The notes under the pieces: model-generated
What the model was told of the DNA's origin: nothing
Seen by the model: the letters and a program-made list of their open reading frames with translations, nothing else
Database searches by the model: none
Position numbers and translations under genes: made by a program
Origin: Agrobacterium tumefaciens
GTDB taxonomy: Bacteria > Pseudomonadota > Alphaproteobacteria > Rhizobiales > Rhizobiaceae
NCBI RefSeq assembly: GCF_005221385.1
Contig: NZ_CP039903.1
Coordinates: 1,054,001 to 1,118,000, forward strand
Length of the DNA stretch: 64,000 nt
Reading direction: 5' to 3'
Part shown: positions 26,522-34,651 of the stretch, piece after piece
How the letters are laid out: each line of letters begins with the position of its first letter
Numbering within the stretch: position 1 is the stretch's first letter

Positions 26522-26988
26522 GCGTCGATTTCCACGATGGCGTCGATCTCGACGGCGGCATTGAAAGGCAGGCAGGCCATGCCAACGGCGGCGCGGGCAT
26601 GTTTGCCGGCATCACCGAGAACATTGGCGAGAAGGTTGGAGGCGCCATTGATAACGAGGTGCTGTTCCACGAATTCGGGGACAGAGGCAACAAAGCCGTT
26701 CAGCTTGATGACGCGGCGGATTTTCGAGAGATCGCCATTCAATGCGGCCTTGACCTGTGCGAGAATGTTGACGGCGCATAATTCGGCAGCGCGCTGGGCG
26801 CCGGCCACGTCGACATCGCGGCCAACAAGGCCGGTCACCGCAATCTTGCCAGATTCCATCGGCAGTTGACCCGATACATAAAGCAGATTGCCGCTGATGG
26901 TGAAGGGAACGTAGTTTGCGGCTGGTGCTGCGGCTACGGGAAGCGTAAAGCCAAGTTCCTTGAGGCGGCCTTCGATGACATCCGACAT
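26518..26988 (-). CDS. RidA family (YjgF/YER057c/UK114) protein
   Basis: The 156-aa single-domain protein has the YjgF/RidA core (LLYVSGQLPMESGKIAVTGL, VIKLNGFVASVPEF, ARAAVGMACLPFNAAVEIDA). RidA proteins deaminate reactive enamine/imine intermediates. The canonical catalytic Arg of the ARAAVG motif is present. This longer variant (RidA proper is about 128 aa) may belong to an Rid-like subfamily without proven deaminase activity. First gene of the minus-strand operon, with a 4-nt overlap to gdpd. Confidence 0.88.
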   Translation of the reverse strand: MSDVIEGRLKELGFTLPVAAAPAANYVPFTISGNLLYVSGQLPMESGKIAVTGLVGRDVDVAGAQRAAELCAVNILAQVKAALNGDLSKIRRVIKLNGFVASVPEFVEQHLVINGASNLLANVLGDAGKHARAAVGMACLPFNAAVEIDAIVEIDA

Positions 26989-27104
26989 TTTCGTCTCCGG
27001 TTTTGTTGTAAATCCTTCAAGAATCCGGCATTCAGAAGATGTTGATCCAAAAGCCGGGCGGTTGCTTGTACAATATGAGCGGCTCTTCCAACAGGAGATA
27101 TTGC

Positions 27105-27947
27105 ATGTTTGTCAGGACGCTTGGTTTCGTTGCCGCAACAGGGCTTATGACCGGCCTGTCAAACGCCGCCAATGCCTTGCCGGTGGCGGTTCCGGACCTC
27201 GTCGCCCATCGCGCAGTCTATGATCTCGAACTCAAGGATGCGTCCGACCGCTCCGGCATCGAGGGCATGACGGGCCGCATGGTCTATGAATTCACCGGCT
27301 CGGCCTGTCAGGGTTACAAGACGGATTTCCGCTTCGTGACGCAGATCAACACCGGCGACGCGGTTCGTATGACCGACCAGCAGACCACGACCTTCGAGGA
27401 TCTGACGGCCAAGAAATTCACCTTCGAGACCAAGTCCTACACTGACGACAAGCTGGACAAGGAAGTGCAGGGCGCGGCAATTGACGGCACCGACGGCATG
27501 AAGGTCGATCTGACCCGTCCGGATGCCCGCCAGGTCAGTCTCGTCGCCAGCGAATTCCCGACGCAGCATATGTTTCAGGTCATCGAACATGCGAAACAGG
27601 GGAAGCGCATCTTCGAATCCCGGATCTTCGATGGTTCCGATGATGGTGATGAGAGCCTGATCACTTCGACGCTGGTCGGCAAGTCGCAAACTCCGAAGGA
27701 TGGCGACGCGGACGCCGGCAAGGCGGGCGATTTCGCCAAGGCGGCATTCTGGCCGGTGACGATCGCCTATTATAACGACAAGACCGGTACCGACGCCCTG
27801 CCGATCTACCGCATGTCGTTCAAGCTCTACGAAAACGGAATCACCCGCGATCTGACGATGGATTACGGCGATTTCGTTCTGACTGGAAAGCTTGCGAAGC
27901 TTGATATTCTCAAGCCCGAAACCTGCGAAAACAAGCCAGTCCGCTGA
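27105..27947 (+). CDS. eipB: Cell envelope integrity protein EipB (DUF1849)
   Basis: The 280-aa periplasmic protein has a signal peptide (about 1-25, ending near ANA-LP). The mature protein matches the DUF1849 beta-spiral family (LVAHRAVYDLELKDASDRSG, IRF/SFKLYENGITRDLTMDYGDF type segments). In Brucella EipB contributes to envelope integrity and carries a conserved disulfide. The two cysteines here, C68 (SACQGY) and C274 (ETCENK), occupy nearly the same positions. The ATG at 27105 follows AGGAGA. It sits upstream of rpsB on the same strand, separated by a 190-bp leader. Confidence 0.85.
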   Translation: MFVRTLGFVAATGLMTGLSNAANALPVAVPDLVAHRAVYDLELKDASDRSGIEGMTGRMVYEFTGSACQGYKTDFRFVTQINTGDAVRMTDQQTTTFEDLTAKKFTFETKSYTDDKLDKEVQGAAIDGTDGMKVDLTRPDARQVSLVASEFPTQHMFQVIEHAKQGKRIFESRIFDGSDDGDESLITSTLVGKSQTPKDGDADAGKAGDFAKAAFWPVTIAYYNDKTGTDALPIYRMSFKLYENGITRDLTMDYGDFVLTGKLAKLDILKPETCENKPVR

Positions 27948-27983
27948 AACGCGGCTATTTGAGCGATTTTTTCGCATAAATGC

Positions 27984-28012
27984 TTGCATTTTCATGCGGG
28001 CGACTGTATGCG
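27984..28012 (+). promoter_or_regulatory. Candidate rpsB promoter
   Basis: CTTGCAT (the -35 hexamer TTGCAT is at 27984-27989) is followed 17 bp later by TATGCG (28007-28012). It would leave a leader of about 120 nt before rpsB, rich in G/C pairing potential. Such leaders carry S2 autoregulation in many bacteria, but no specific motif was recognised. Confidence 0.35.
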
Positions 28013-28139
28013 GCTCACCATTCCACACGCGAAGCTTGGGATGTTCCGGGAGAAATCCGGTCCGTTCCGCCCGGTGGTATCGATGAAAATCGGTGCTGTT
28101 CGCTTCGCGGGGGTTAAACCGGAAAAGGAGTAACAAGGC

Positions 28140-28907
28140 ATGGCATTGCCCGATTTTTCTATGCGCCAGCTTCTGGAAGCTGGTGTTCACTTCGGCCACC
28201 AGACGCACCGCTGGAACCCGAAGATGAAGCCGTACATCTTCGGCGACCGTAACAACATCCACATCATCGACCTGGCTCAGACCGTCCCGATGCTGTCGCG
28301 CGCCCTGCAGGTCGTGTCGGACACCGTTGCCCGTGGCGGCCGCGTTCTGTTCGTCGGCACCAAGCGTCAGGCGTCCGAAATCATCGCCGACAGCGCGAAG
28401 CGTTCGGCCCAGTACTACGTCAACTCCCGCTGGCTCGGCGGCATGATGACCAACTGGAAGACCATTTCGAACTCGATCCAGCGTCTGCGCAAGGTTGACG
28501 AAATCCTGAACTCGGAAGGCTCCGGCTATTCCAAGAAGGAACGCCTGAACCTTGAGCGCGAGCGCGAAAAGCTTGAAAAGGCTCTCGGCGGTATCCGGGA
28601 TATGGGTGGCGTTCCGGACCTGATGTTCATCATCGACACCAACAAGGAAAAGATCGCGATCGAAGAAGCCAAGCGTCTTGGCATTCCGGTCGTTGCGATC
28701 ATCGACAGCAACTGCGACCCTGACCATATCGACTACCCGATCCCGGGTAACGACGACGCATCGCGCGCCATCTCGCTTTATTGCGACCTGATCGCCCGCG
28801 CTGCCATCGACGGTATCGCACGTCAGCAGGGCGCTTCCGGCCGCGACATCGGCGCTGCCGAAGAAGCTCCGATCGAGCCCGCTCTCGAAGACGAGGCTGG
28901 CGCCTGA
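28140..28907 (+). CDS. rpsB: 30S ribosomal protein S2
   Basis: The 255-aa S2 begins [20 protein letters not shown]. It shows the family motifs [47 protein letters not shown] and [20 protein letters not shown] strong Shine-Dalgarno (AAAAGGAG at 28126-28133) precedes the ATG. S2 stabilises the 30S head/body junction. It is followed by tsf, the usual partner, across a 362-bp gap containing a hairpin. Confidence 0.98.
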   Translation: MALPDFSMRQLLEAGVHFGHQTHRWNPKMKPYIFGDRNNIHIIDLAQTVPMLSRALQVVSDTVARGGRVLFVGTKRQASEIIADSAKRSAQYYVNSRWLGGMMTNWKTISNSIQRLRKVDEILNSEGSGYSKKERLNLEREREKLEKALGGIRDMGGVPDLMFIIDTNKEKIAIEEAKRLGIPVVAIIDSNCDPDHIDYPIPGNDDASRAISLYCDLIARAAIDGIARQQGASGRDIGAAEEAPIEPALEDEAGA

Positions 28908-29269
28908 TTTAGGCCCTGTCTGGCGGCGATTTCTTGATCGCCGTCTCCTCGACCAGGATATGACAAGGCCGTCAAAGACCTTCAATGGGTTGACGGCCTT
29001 GTTCGTTTCAAGCGCTCCGCCGCTTTTTTTTAAGAAGCCGCTGGCGTCCGATGTGGTTGAAACGGAAGGCAGTCTTCATAACGCTGTCACACTTCGGCGG
29101 CACCCATCATTTCGATGTATGGAGACGCCGCAGCACTTGGGAATACGCATACCCCTTTCCTGAAATCCTCTCCGGTTTCAAAGGGTGTGCGGCCGGGTAC
29201 ACTCATCACCCAGAACTTCGGCACGGCAAATTCAGCCGGCTGACCGATCGAACCGATAAGAGGCAAACA
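28908..29269 (+). other. rpsB-tsf intergenic region
   Basis: This 362-bp stretch contains no gene I can support. It holds a small hairpin (GGCGGCGAT/ATCGCCG near 28922), a 13-bp stem (28963-29002) and, further on, a possible tsf promoter around TTGAAA (29057). The hairpin suggests partial termination or attenuation between rpsB and tsf. Confidence 0.4.
28963..29002 (+). terminator. Hairpin between rpsB and tsf
   Basis: ACAAGGCCGTCAA (28963-28975) pairs with TTGACGGCCTTGT (28990-29002). The downstream T content is modest, so it may be an attenuator. Confidence 0.5.
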
Positions 29270-30196
29270 ATGACCGAAATCACAGCCGCAATGGTGAAGG
29301 AACTGCGCGAGAAATCCGGCGCAGGCATGATGGACTGCAAGAAGGCTCTTGCTGAAACCAATGGCGACATGGAAGCGGCGATCGACTGGCTGCGCGCCAA
29401 GGGCATCGCAAAGGCCGACAAGAAGTCCGGCCGTACGGCTGCCGAAGGTCTGATCGGCGTCGCCACCATGGGTCACAAGGCTGTTGTTGTCGAACTCAAC
29501 TCCGAGACCGACTTCGTTGCCCGTAACGACGCGTTCCAGGACCTCATCCGCGGTATCGCCCAGGTTGCCCTCTCCACCGACGGCACCGTTGAGGCTGTTT
29601 CCGCCGCCAATTACCCTGCAACCGGCAAGAACGTTGCCGACAGCATCAAGGACGCGATTGCCACCATCGGCGAAAACATGACGCTGCGCCGCTCTGCAGC
29701 GCTTGAAGTTCCGCACGGCGTTGTCGCGACCTACGTCCACAACGCTGCCGGCGACGGCATCGGCAAGCTCGGCGTTCTCGTTGCCCTGAAGTCGGAAGGC
29801 GACAAGGCTGTCCTGAACTCCATCGGCCGCCAGGTTGCCATGCACATCGCTGCAACCAACCCGCTCGCCATCCGCGCTGAAGAAGTCGACGCCGCCGTTG
29901 CTGAGCGCGAACGCAACGTCTTCATCGAGCAGGCCCGCGAATCCGGCAAGCCGGAAGCCATCATCGAAAAGATGGTTGATGGCCGCATGCGCAAGTTCTT
30001 CGAAGAAGTCGCCCTTCTGTCGCAGGCTTTCGTCATCAACCCGGACATCACCGTCGGCGCTGCCGTCAAGGAAGCTGAAAAGGAAGCTGGCGCTTCCATC
30101 GAAGTGACCGGCATGGTTCGCCTGCTGCTCGGCGAAGGCGTGGAGAAGGAAGAAAGCGATTTCGCAGCAGAAGTCGCCGCAGTCGCCAAGGGCTGA
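29270..30196 (+). CDS. tsf: Elongation factor Ts
   Basis: The 308-aa guanine-nucleotide exchange factor for EF-Tu starts with [20 protein letters not shown] and contains the diagnostic [20 protein letters not shown] and [16 protein letters not shown] motifs. The ATG at 29270 is preceded by AAGAGG. The open frame extends upstream to 29051 but the extra residues are outside family homology. It belongs to the rpsB-tsf-pyrH-frr-uppS-cdsA-rseP-bamA block conserved across proteobacteria. Confidence 0.98.
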   Translation: MTEITAAMVKELREKSGAGMMDCKKALAETNGDMEAAIDWLRAKGIAKADKKSGRTAAEGLIGVATMGHKAVVVELNSETDFVARNDAFQDLIRGIAQVALSTDGTVEAVSAANYPATGKNVADSIKDAIATIGENMTLRRSAALEVPHGVVATYVHNAAGDGIGKLGVLVALKSEGDKAVLNSIGRQVAMHIAATNPLAIRAEEVDAAVAERERNVFIEQARESGKPEAIIEKMVDGRMRKFFEEVALLSQAFVINPDITVGAAVKEAEKEAGASIEVTGMVRLLLGEGVEKEESDFAAEVAAVAKG

Positions 30197-30225
30197 TTAT
30201 ATTTACCCAATCTTGGGAAAACGGG

Positions 30226-30253
30226 AGGGCATCGCGTGACAACGCGGTGCCCT
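30226..30253 (+). terminator. Hairpin after tsf
   Basis: AGGGCATCGCGT (30226-30237) pairs with ACGCGGTGCCCT (30242-30253) with one G-U-like mismatch position, followed by TTCGTGT. A moderate intrinsic terminator or attenuator before pyrH. Confidence 0.55.
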
Positions 30254-30290
30254 TCGTGTATCCGCGTTTCGGTTACATTTCCGAGGAGTC

Positions 30291-31016
30291 ATGATGTCTT
30301 CCAAGCCGATCTACAAACGTGTTCTTCTCAAGGCTTCCGGCGAAGCCCTTATGGGTGATCAGGGTTTCGGTATCGATGTGGCGGTGGCCGACCGGATCGC
30401 CTCTGATATTGCCGAAGCAAGGGCGATGGGTGTTGAAGTCGGCGTCGTCGTTGGCGGCGGCAATATTTTCCGCGGCGTGGCCGTGGCGTCCAAGGGTGGC
30501 GACCGTGTCACCGGCGACCATATGGGCATGCTGGCAACCGTCATCAACGCGCTGGCGCTCGCAACCTCGCTCCGCAAGCTCAGCATCGACACCGTTGTTC
30601 TCTCCGCAATCGCCATGCCTGAAATCTGTGAGAGCTTCTCGCAGCGTGCGGCCCTTCACCATCTTGCCCAGGGTCGCGTGGTGATTTTTGCCGGCGGCAC
30701 CGGCAATCCGTTCTTCACCACAGATTCCGCCGCAGCCCTGCGCGCTGCGGAAATGGGCGCGGAGGCCATCTTCAAGGGCACCCAGGTGGATGGTATCTAT
30801 TCCGCCGATCCGAAGAAGGACCCGACGGCCACCCGTTTCGACGAGCTGACTCATAGCGAAGTGCTCGGCAAGGGTCTGGCGGTGATGGATATCGCGGCTG
30901 TCGCGCTTGCCCGCGAAAACCATATCCCGATCATTGTCTTCTCGATCCATGAGAAGGGCGGTTTCGCACAGATATTGACCGGCGGCGGCCGCAAGACCAT
31001 CGTGCACGACAAGTAA
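30291..31016 (+). CDS. pyrH: Uridylate (UMP) kinase
   Basis: The 241-aa hexameric amino-acid-kinase-fold enzyme makes UDP from UMP. It shows the family motifs RVLLKASGEALMG, VGVVVGGGNIFRG, GDHMGMLATVINALAL, VIFAGGTGNPFFTTDSAAALRA and VDGIYSADPKKDP. AGGAG (30284-30288) precedes a double ATG (30291/30294). The second start has the better spacing and would give 240 aa. Confidence 0.97.
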   Translation: MMSSKPIYKRVLLKASGEALMGDQGFGIDVAVADRIASDIAEARAMGVEVGVVVGGGNIFRGVAVASKGGDRVTGDHMGMLATVINALALATSLRKLSIDTVVLSAIAMPEICESFSQRAALHHLAQGRVVIFAGGTGNPFFTTDSAAALRAAEMGAEAIFKGTQVDGIYSADPKKDPTATRFDELTHSEVLGKGLAVMDIAAVALARENHIPIIVFSIHEKGGFAQILTGGGRKTIVHDK

Positions 31017-31082
31017 TCAAAAAAACATGCCGCCCCCGGGGCGAATTCCGGCCGCTATGGCCGACAGAGATGGAGTATCTAG

Positions 31083-31640
31083 ATGAGTGGTATTGACCTC
31101 AACGATATCAAGCGCCGCATGGATGGCGCCATCAATGCGTTCAAGAGCGATATAGCATCGCTGCGCACCGGTCGTGCTTCGGCCAACATTCTCGACCCCG
31201 TGACCATTGAGGCCTATGGCTCGCGCGTGCCGCTCAACCAGGTGGCAAACATCACCGTTCCCGAGCCGCGCATGCTTGGCGTCAACATCTGGGACAAGTC
31301 GATGGTCAACGCCGTCGACCGCGCCATTCGCGAATCCAATCTCGGTCTCAACCCGATCGTCGACGGCCAGAACCTCAGAATTCCGCTGCCTGAACTCAAC
31401 GAAGAGCGCCGCAAGTCGCTCGTCAAGGTGGCCCACGACTATGCCGAAAAAGCAAAGGTGGCGATTCGCCATGTGCGCCGCGACGGCATGGACGGCCTGA
31501 AAAAAGCCGAAAAAGATGGCGACATCGGTCAGGACGAAAGCCGTGGACAGTCCGAAAAGGTCCAGAAAATGACCGACGACACGATTTCCGAGATTGAACG
31601 CTTGCTTGGCGAGAAGGAAAGAGAAATCATGCAGGTCTGA
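31083..31640 (+). CDS. frr: Ribosome recycling factor
   Basis: The 185-aa protein splits post-termination ribosomes together with EF-G. The two-domain RRF is recognisable from [44 protein letters not shown] (split here across the hinge) and [42 protein letters not shown] C-terminal helices. Located after pyrH, the nearly universal order. Confidence 0.98.
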   Translation: MSGIDLNDIKRRMDGAINAFKSDIASLRTGRASANILDPVTIEAYGSRVPLNQVANITVPEPRMLGVNIWDKSMVNAVDRAIRESNLGLNPIVDGQNLRIPLPELNEERRKSLVKVAHDYAEKAKVAIRHVRRDGMDGLKKAEKDGDIGQDESRGQSEKVQKMTDDTISEIERLLGEKEREIMQV

Positions 31641-31704
31641 TATCGCTTGCGATAGACCTGTATTTTATTCGTTTTAATTCCGCACTGCCTGTTACTGGAT
31701 CGAT

Positions 31705-32448
31705 ATGCCGACGACGACACGTTCCTCAATACCCGAGCACGTCGCCATCATCATGGATGGAAATGGGCGTTGGGCAAAACAGCGCGGTCTTCCGCGCGTG
31801 ATGGGGCATCGCCGCGGGGTTGAGGCCGTGCGCGAAACCGTGCGTGCGGCCGGCGACTGCGGCATCAGCTATCTCACGCTTTTCGCTTTCTCCTCGGAAA
31901 ACTGGCGCAGGCCGGAGTCCGAGGTGAGCGATCTGATGGGGCTTCTGAAGGCCTTCATTCGGCGCGACCTTGCGGAACTGCATCGTGAAAACGTTCGTGT
32001 GCGCATCATCGGCGACCGGCAGGGCCTGAAAAACGACATCCGCTCCCTTCTCGAAGAGGCGGAGCAGATGACGGCTGATAATACCAAGCTGACGCTGGTG
32101 ATCGCTTTCAATTACGGCAGCCGTGACGAGATTACCCGCGCCACTATGGCGATTGCCCGCGATGTCGCGGAAGGCCGGCTGGATGCCGCATCGATTACGC
32201 CAGAGATGATTTCGGCGAGACTTGATACGTGCGGAATGCCGGATCCGGATCTCATCATCCGCACCAGCGGCGAAGAGCGCCTGTCGAATTTCCTGCTCTG
32301 GCAGGCGGCCTATTCCGAGTTCCTGTTCGTTCCCGAATATTGGCCCGATTTCGACCGGCAGCTGTTCTTTTCCGCAATCGAGCAATATGCAACGCGTAAT
32401 CGCCGCTTCGGCGCCATCGCCGAGCAGGTTGCCGTGGCAGGCGCCTGA
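31705..32448 (+). CDS. uppS: Isoprenyl (undecaprenyl pyrophosphate) synthase
   Basis: The 247-aa cis-prenyltransferase elongates FPP with IPP to the C55 carrier used for peptidoglycan and O-antigen. [14 protein letters not shown] contains the catalytic Asp (D18) and Trp. [25 protein letters not shown] and [15 protein letters not shown] are the other signature regions. It overlaps cdsA by one base (TGATG). Confidence 0.97.
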   Translation: MPTTTRSSIPEHVAIIMDGNGRWAKQRGLPRVMGHRRGVEAVRETVRAAGDCGISYLTLFAFSSENWRRPESEVSDLMGLLKAFIRRDLAELHRENVRVRIIGDRQGLKNDIRSLLEEAEQMTADNTKLTLVIAFNYGSRDEITRATMAIARDVAEGRLDAASITPEMISARLDTCGMPDPDLIIRTSGEERLSNFLLWQAAYSEFLFVPEYWPDFDRQLFFSAIEQYATRNRRFGAIAEQVAVAGA

Positions 32449-33281
32449 TGAGCCGTGAACTCAGACTGCGGATAGTCTCCGCAATCGTCATGGCGGCGGT
32501 CATTCTGGCCGCCACCTGGTATGGCGGCATTCTGTTCCGCATCGTGGCCGGTCTTCTGGCGATCCTCATCTATTATGAATGGTCGACGGTTACCCGGCTG
32601 TCCGAAACCAATTCCACCGGCAATGCCTGGGGCTGGTTCGCGGTTGCCGTCATCGCCGGCAACACGATTTTTGGCGAACCGTCACTCGATCTGCCGCTGC
32701 TGTCAGGTTTTACGCTGACGGCAGCGCTTTTCCCCGTTCTGCGCGGCAGGAACTGGTGGCTTGTGGGCGGCATCATCTATGCCGGTCTCAGCGGCATTTC
32801 GCTGGCTGCCATTCGTGGTGACGAGTTGACCGGATTCGTCTCCATCCTGTTCATTTTTGCCGTTGTCTGGTCGACGGATATTCTTGCTTATTTCGTCGGG
32901 CGCGCCATTGGCGGACCAAAGCTCGCACCGGCGATTTCTCCCGGCAAGACCTGGTCCGGAGCGATCGGCGGCGCCGTGGCCGCGCTGATCGGCGGCGGCG
33001 CGGTATCGCTCGCCTATCACGGCAGGATCAGTCTGCTGGTACTCGGGCTCGCCTTCATCCTCTCGGTCTTCAGCCAGATAGGCGATCTTTTCGAATCTTT
33101 CGTGAAACGGCGTTTCCAGGTCAAGGATTCCAGCCATCTCATCCCGGGCCACGGCGGCTTCATGGACCGTGTTGACGGTCTTGTTTTTGCCTGCTTTACG
33201 GTATTCCTCATTGCTTTCGTGCATGCGGCGGCAACCGGCGACGTGCCCGGATCGGGCGGCGGTCTCCTGCCGGGCTTTTAA
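32448..33281 (+). CDS. cdsA: Phosphatidate cytidylyltransferase
   Basis: The 277-aa polytopic membrane enzyme makes CDP-diacylglycerol from phosphatidate and CTP. It has about eight TM helices. The C-terminal signature STDILAYFVGRAIGGPKLAPAISPGKTWSGAIGG and SQIGDLFESFVKRRFQVKDSSHLIPGHGGFMDRVD (parts of one conserved region) confirms it. ATG overlaps the uppS stop by one base. Confidence 0.97.
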   Translation: MSRELRLRIVSAIVMAAVILAATWYGGILFRIVAGLLAILIYYEWSTVTRLSETNSTGNAWGWFAVAVIAGNTIFGEPSLDLPLLSGFTLTAALFPVLRGRNWWLVGGIIYAGLSGISLAAIRGDELTGFVSILFIFAVVWSTDILAYFVGRAIGGPKLAPAISPGKTWSGAIGGAVAALIGGGAVSLAYHGRISLLVLGLAFILSVFSQIGDLFESFVKRRFQVKDSSHLIPGHGGFMDRVDGLVFACFTVFLIAFVHAAATGDVPGSGGGLLPGF

Positions 33282-33318
33282 GCGGCGCGAAAGGTCACGA
33301 CATAAAGGGCAGATTGTC

Positions 33319-34452
33319 ATGAACACAGTAATGGCGGCGACCGGTTTTCTGACCGGCTACATCGTGCCCTTCATCCTGGTGCTTTCACTGCTCGTTTTCG
33401 TCCATGAAATGGGCCACTATCTCGTCGGTCGCTGGAGCGGCATCCGCTCCACCGCATTCTCCATCGGTTTCGGCCCGGAACTGATTGGCTTTACCGACCG
33501 GCATGGCACGCGATGGAAGATTTCCGCGATCCCGCTCGGCGGCTACGTCAAGTTCTTCGGCGACGAAGATGCGGCGAGCAAGCCGGATAGTTCCGGCATG
33601 TCGCATATGTCGCTGGAGGAGAGGGCGCAGACACTTGCCGGCGCAAAATTGTGGAAACGGGCGGCGACGGTTGCGGCGGGCCCTATCGCCAACTTCATCC
33701 TTGCGATCCTCATCTTTGCGGTTCTGTTCGGTGTATATGGCCGGATGATCGCCGATCCTGTCGTCGCCGAGGTGCGTGAAAACAGCGCCGCCGCAGCGGC
33801 AGGCGTGCGCCCCGGTGACCGTCTGGTGGCGATCGACAGCGAAAAAGTCATGACCTTCGAAGATGTCCGCCGTTACGTCGGCATCCGGCCGGGCACGCCG
33901 ATCACCGTGACTGTCGAGAGGGCAGGCGAGGAGCTGAAGCTGCCAATGGTTCCGACCCGCACCGAGACCACGGACCAGTTCGGCAACAAGCTGGAAATGG
34001 GCATCATCGGCATCGTGACCAATCAGACCAGCGGCAATTTCCGCCATATTGAATATTCGCCGTCTGAGGCCCTGCTTGAGGGCGTGCGGGAGACGGGCCA
34101 TGTCATCACCGGCACTTTCAATTATATCGGCAATCTTGTGACCGGCCGCATGAATGCCGATCAGCTCGGTGGTCCGGTGCGCGTTGCGCAGGCATCCGGC
34201 CAGATGGCAACACTCGGCATCGCCGCCGTCATCCAGCTCGCTGCCGTGCTTTCAGTGTCGATCGGACTTCTGAACCTGATGCCTGTCCCGGTTCTGGACG
34301 GTGGGCACCTGGTGTTTTATGCCATCGAGGCCATCCGCGGCAGGCCGCTCGGCGCCGGCGCGCAGGAAGTTGCGTTCCGTATCGGCATGGCGATGATTCT
34401 GGGTCTTATGGTTTTTGCAACATGGAATGATATCAGCAGCTTGATCGGCTGA
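33319..34452 (+). CDS. rseP: Site-2 zinc metalloprotease RseP
   Basis: The 377-aa intramembrane protease cleaves anti-sigma factors and remnant signal peptides. The zinc motif is HEMGH (H29-H33) in the first TM helix. A single PDZ domain (about 115-200) and the C-terminal LNLMPVPVLDGGH with the third zinc ligand Asp follow. The ATG at 33319 gives the family N-terminus. An in-frame extension to 33169 overlaps cdsA and is unlikely. It lies between cdsA and bamA, as in most proteobacteria. Confidence 0.96.
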   Translation: MNTVMAATGFLTGYIVPFILVLSLLVFVHEMGHYLVGRWSGIRSTAFSIGFGPELIGFTDRHGTRWKISAIPLGGYVKFFGDEDAASKPDSSGMSHMSLEERAQTLAGAKLWKRAATVAAGPIANFILAILIFAVLFGVYGRMIADPVVAEVRENSAAAAAGVRPGDRLVAIDSEKVMTFEDVRRYVGIRPGTPITVTVERAGEELKLPMVPTRTETTDQFGNKLEMGIIGIVTNQTSGNFRHIEYSPSEALLEGVRETGHVITGTFNYIGNLVTGRMNADQLGGPVRVAQASGQMATLGIAAVIQLAAVLSVSIGLLNLMPVPVLDGGHLVFYAIEAIRGRPLGAGAQEVAFRIGMAMILGLMVFATWNDISSLIG

Positions 34453-34651
34453 GGATTGTGTTTTAACGGTTTTGTTAGGAGCTTGTTTACCTTGTTTTTA
34501 TGCCGAAGTGGCGAATGAGCCACTCTGGATCACGAAGTAAACAGAATTTAACGTTCTGACTTGCTTGTAGGGGAAAAGCAGGTAAAACGACGCACATGGC
34601 CGGAGTCGGGTTCCGCCCGCTGAGGGACAACGTAAAAAGGTAAGATTTGAA

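Noticed and set aside
27159..28985. 608-codon minus-strand frame opposite eipB and rpsB
   Set aside because: It spans two well-supported plus-strand genes and has shadow-like composition.
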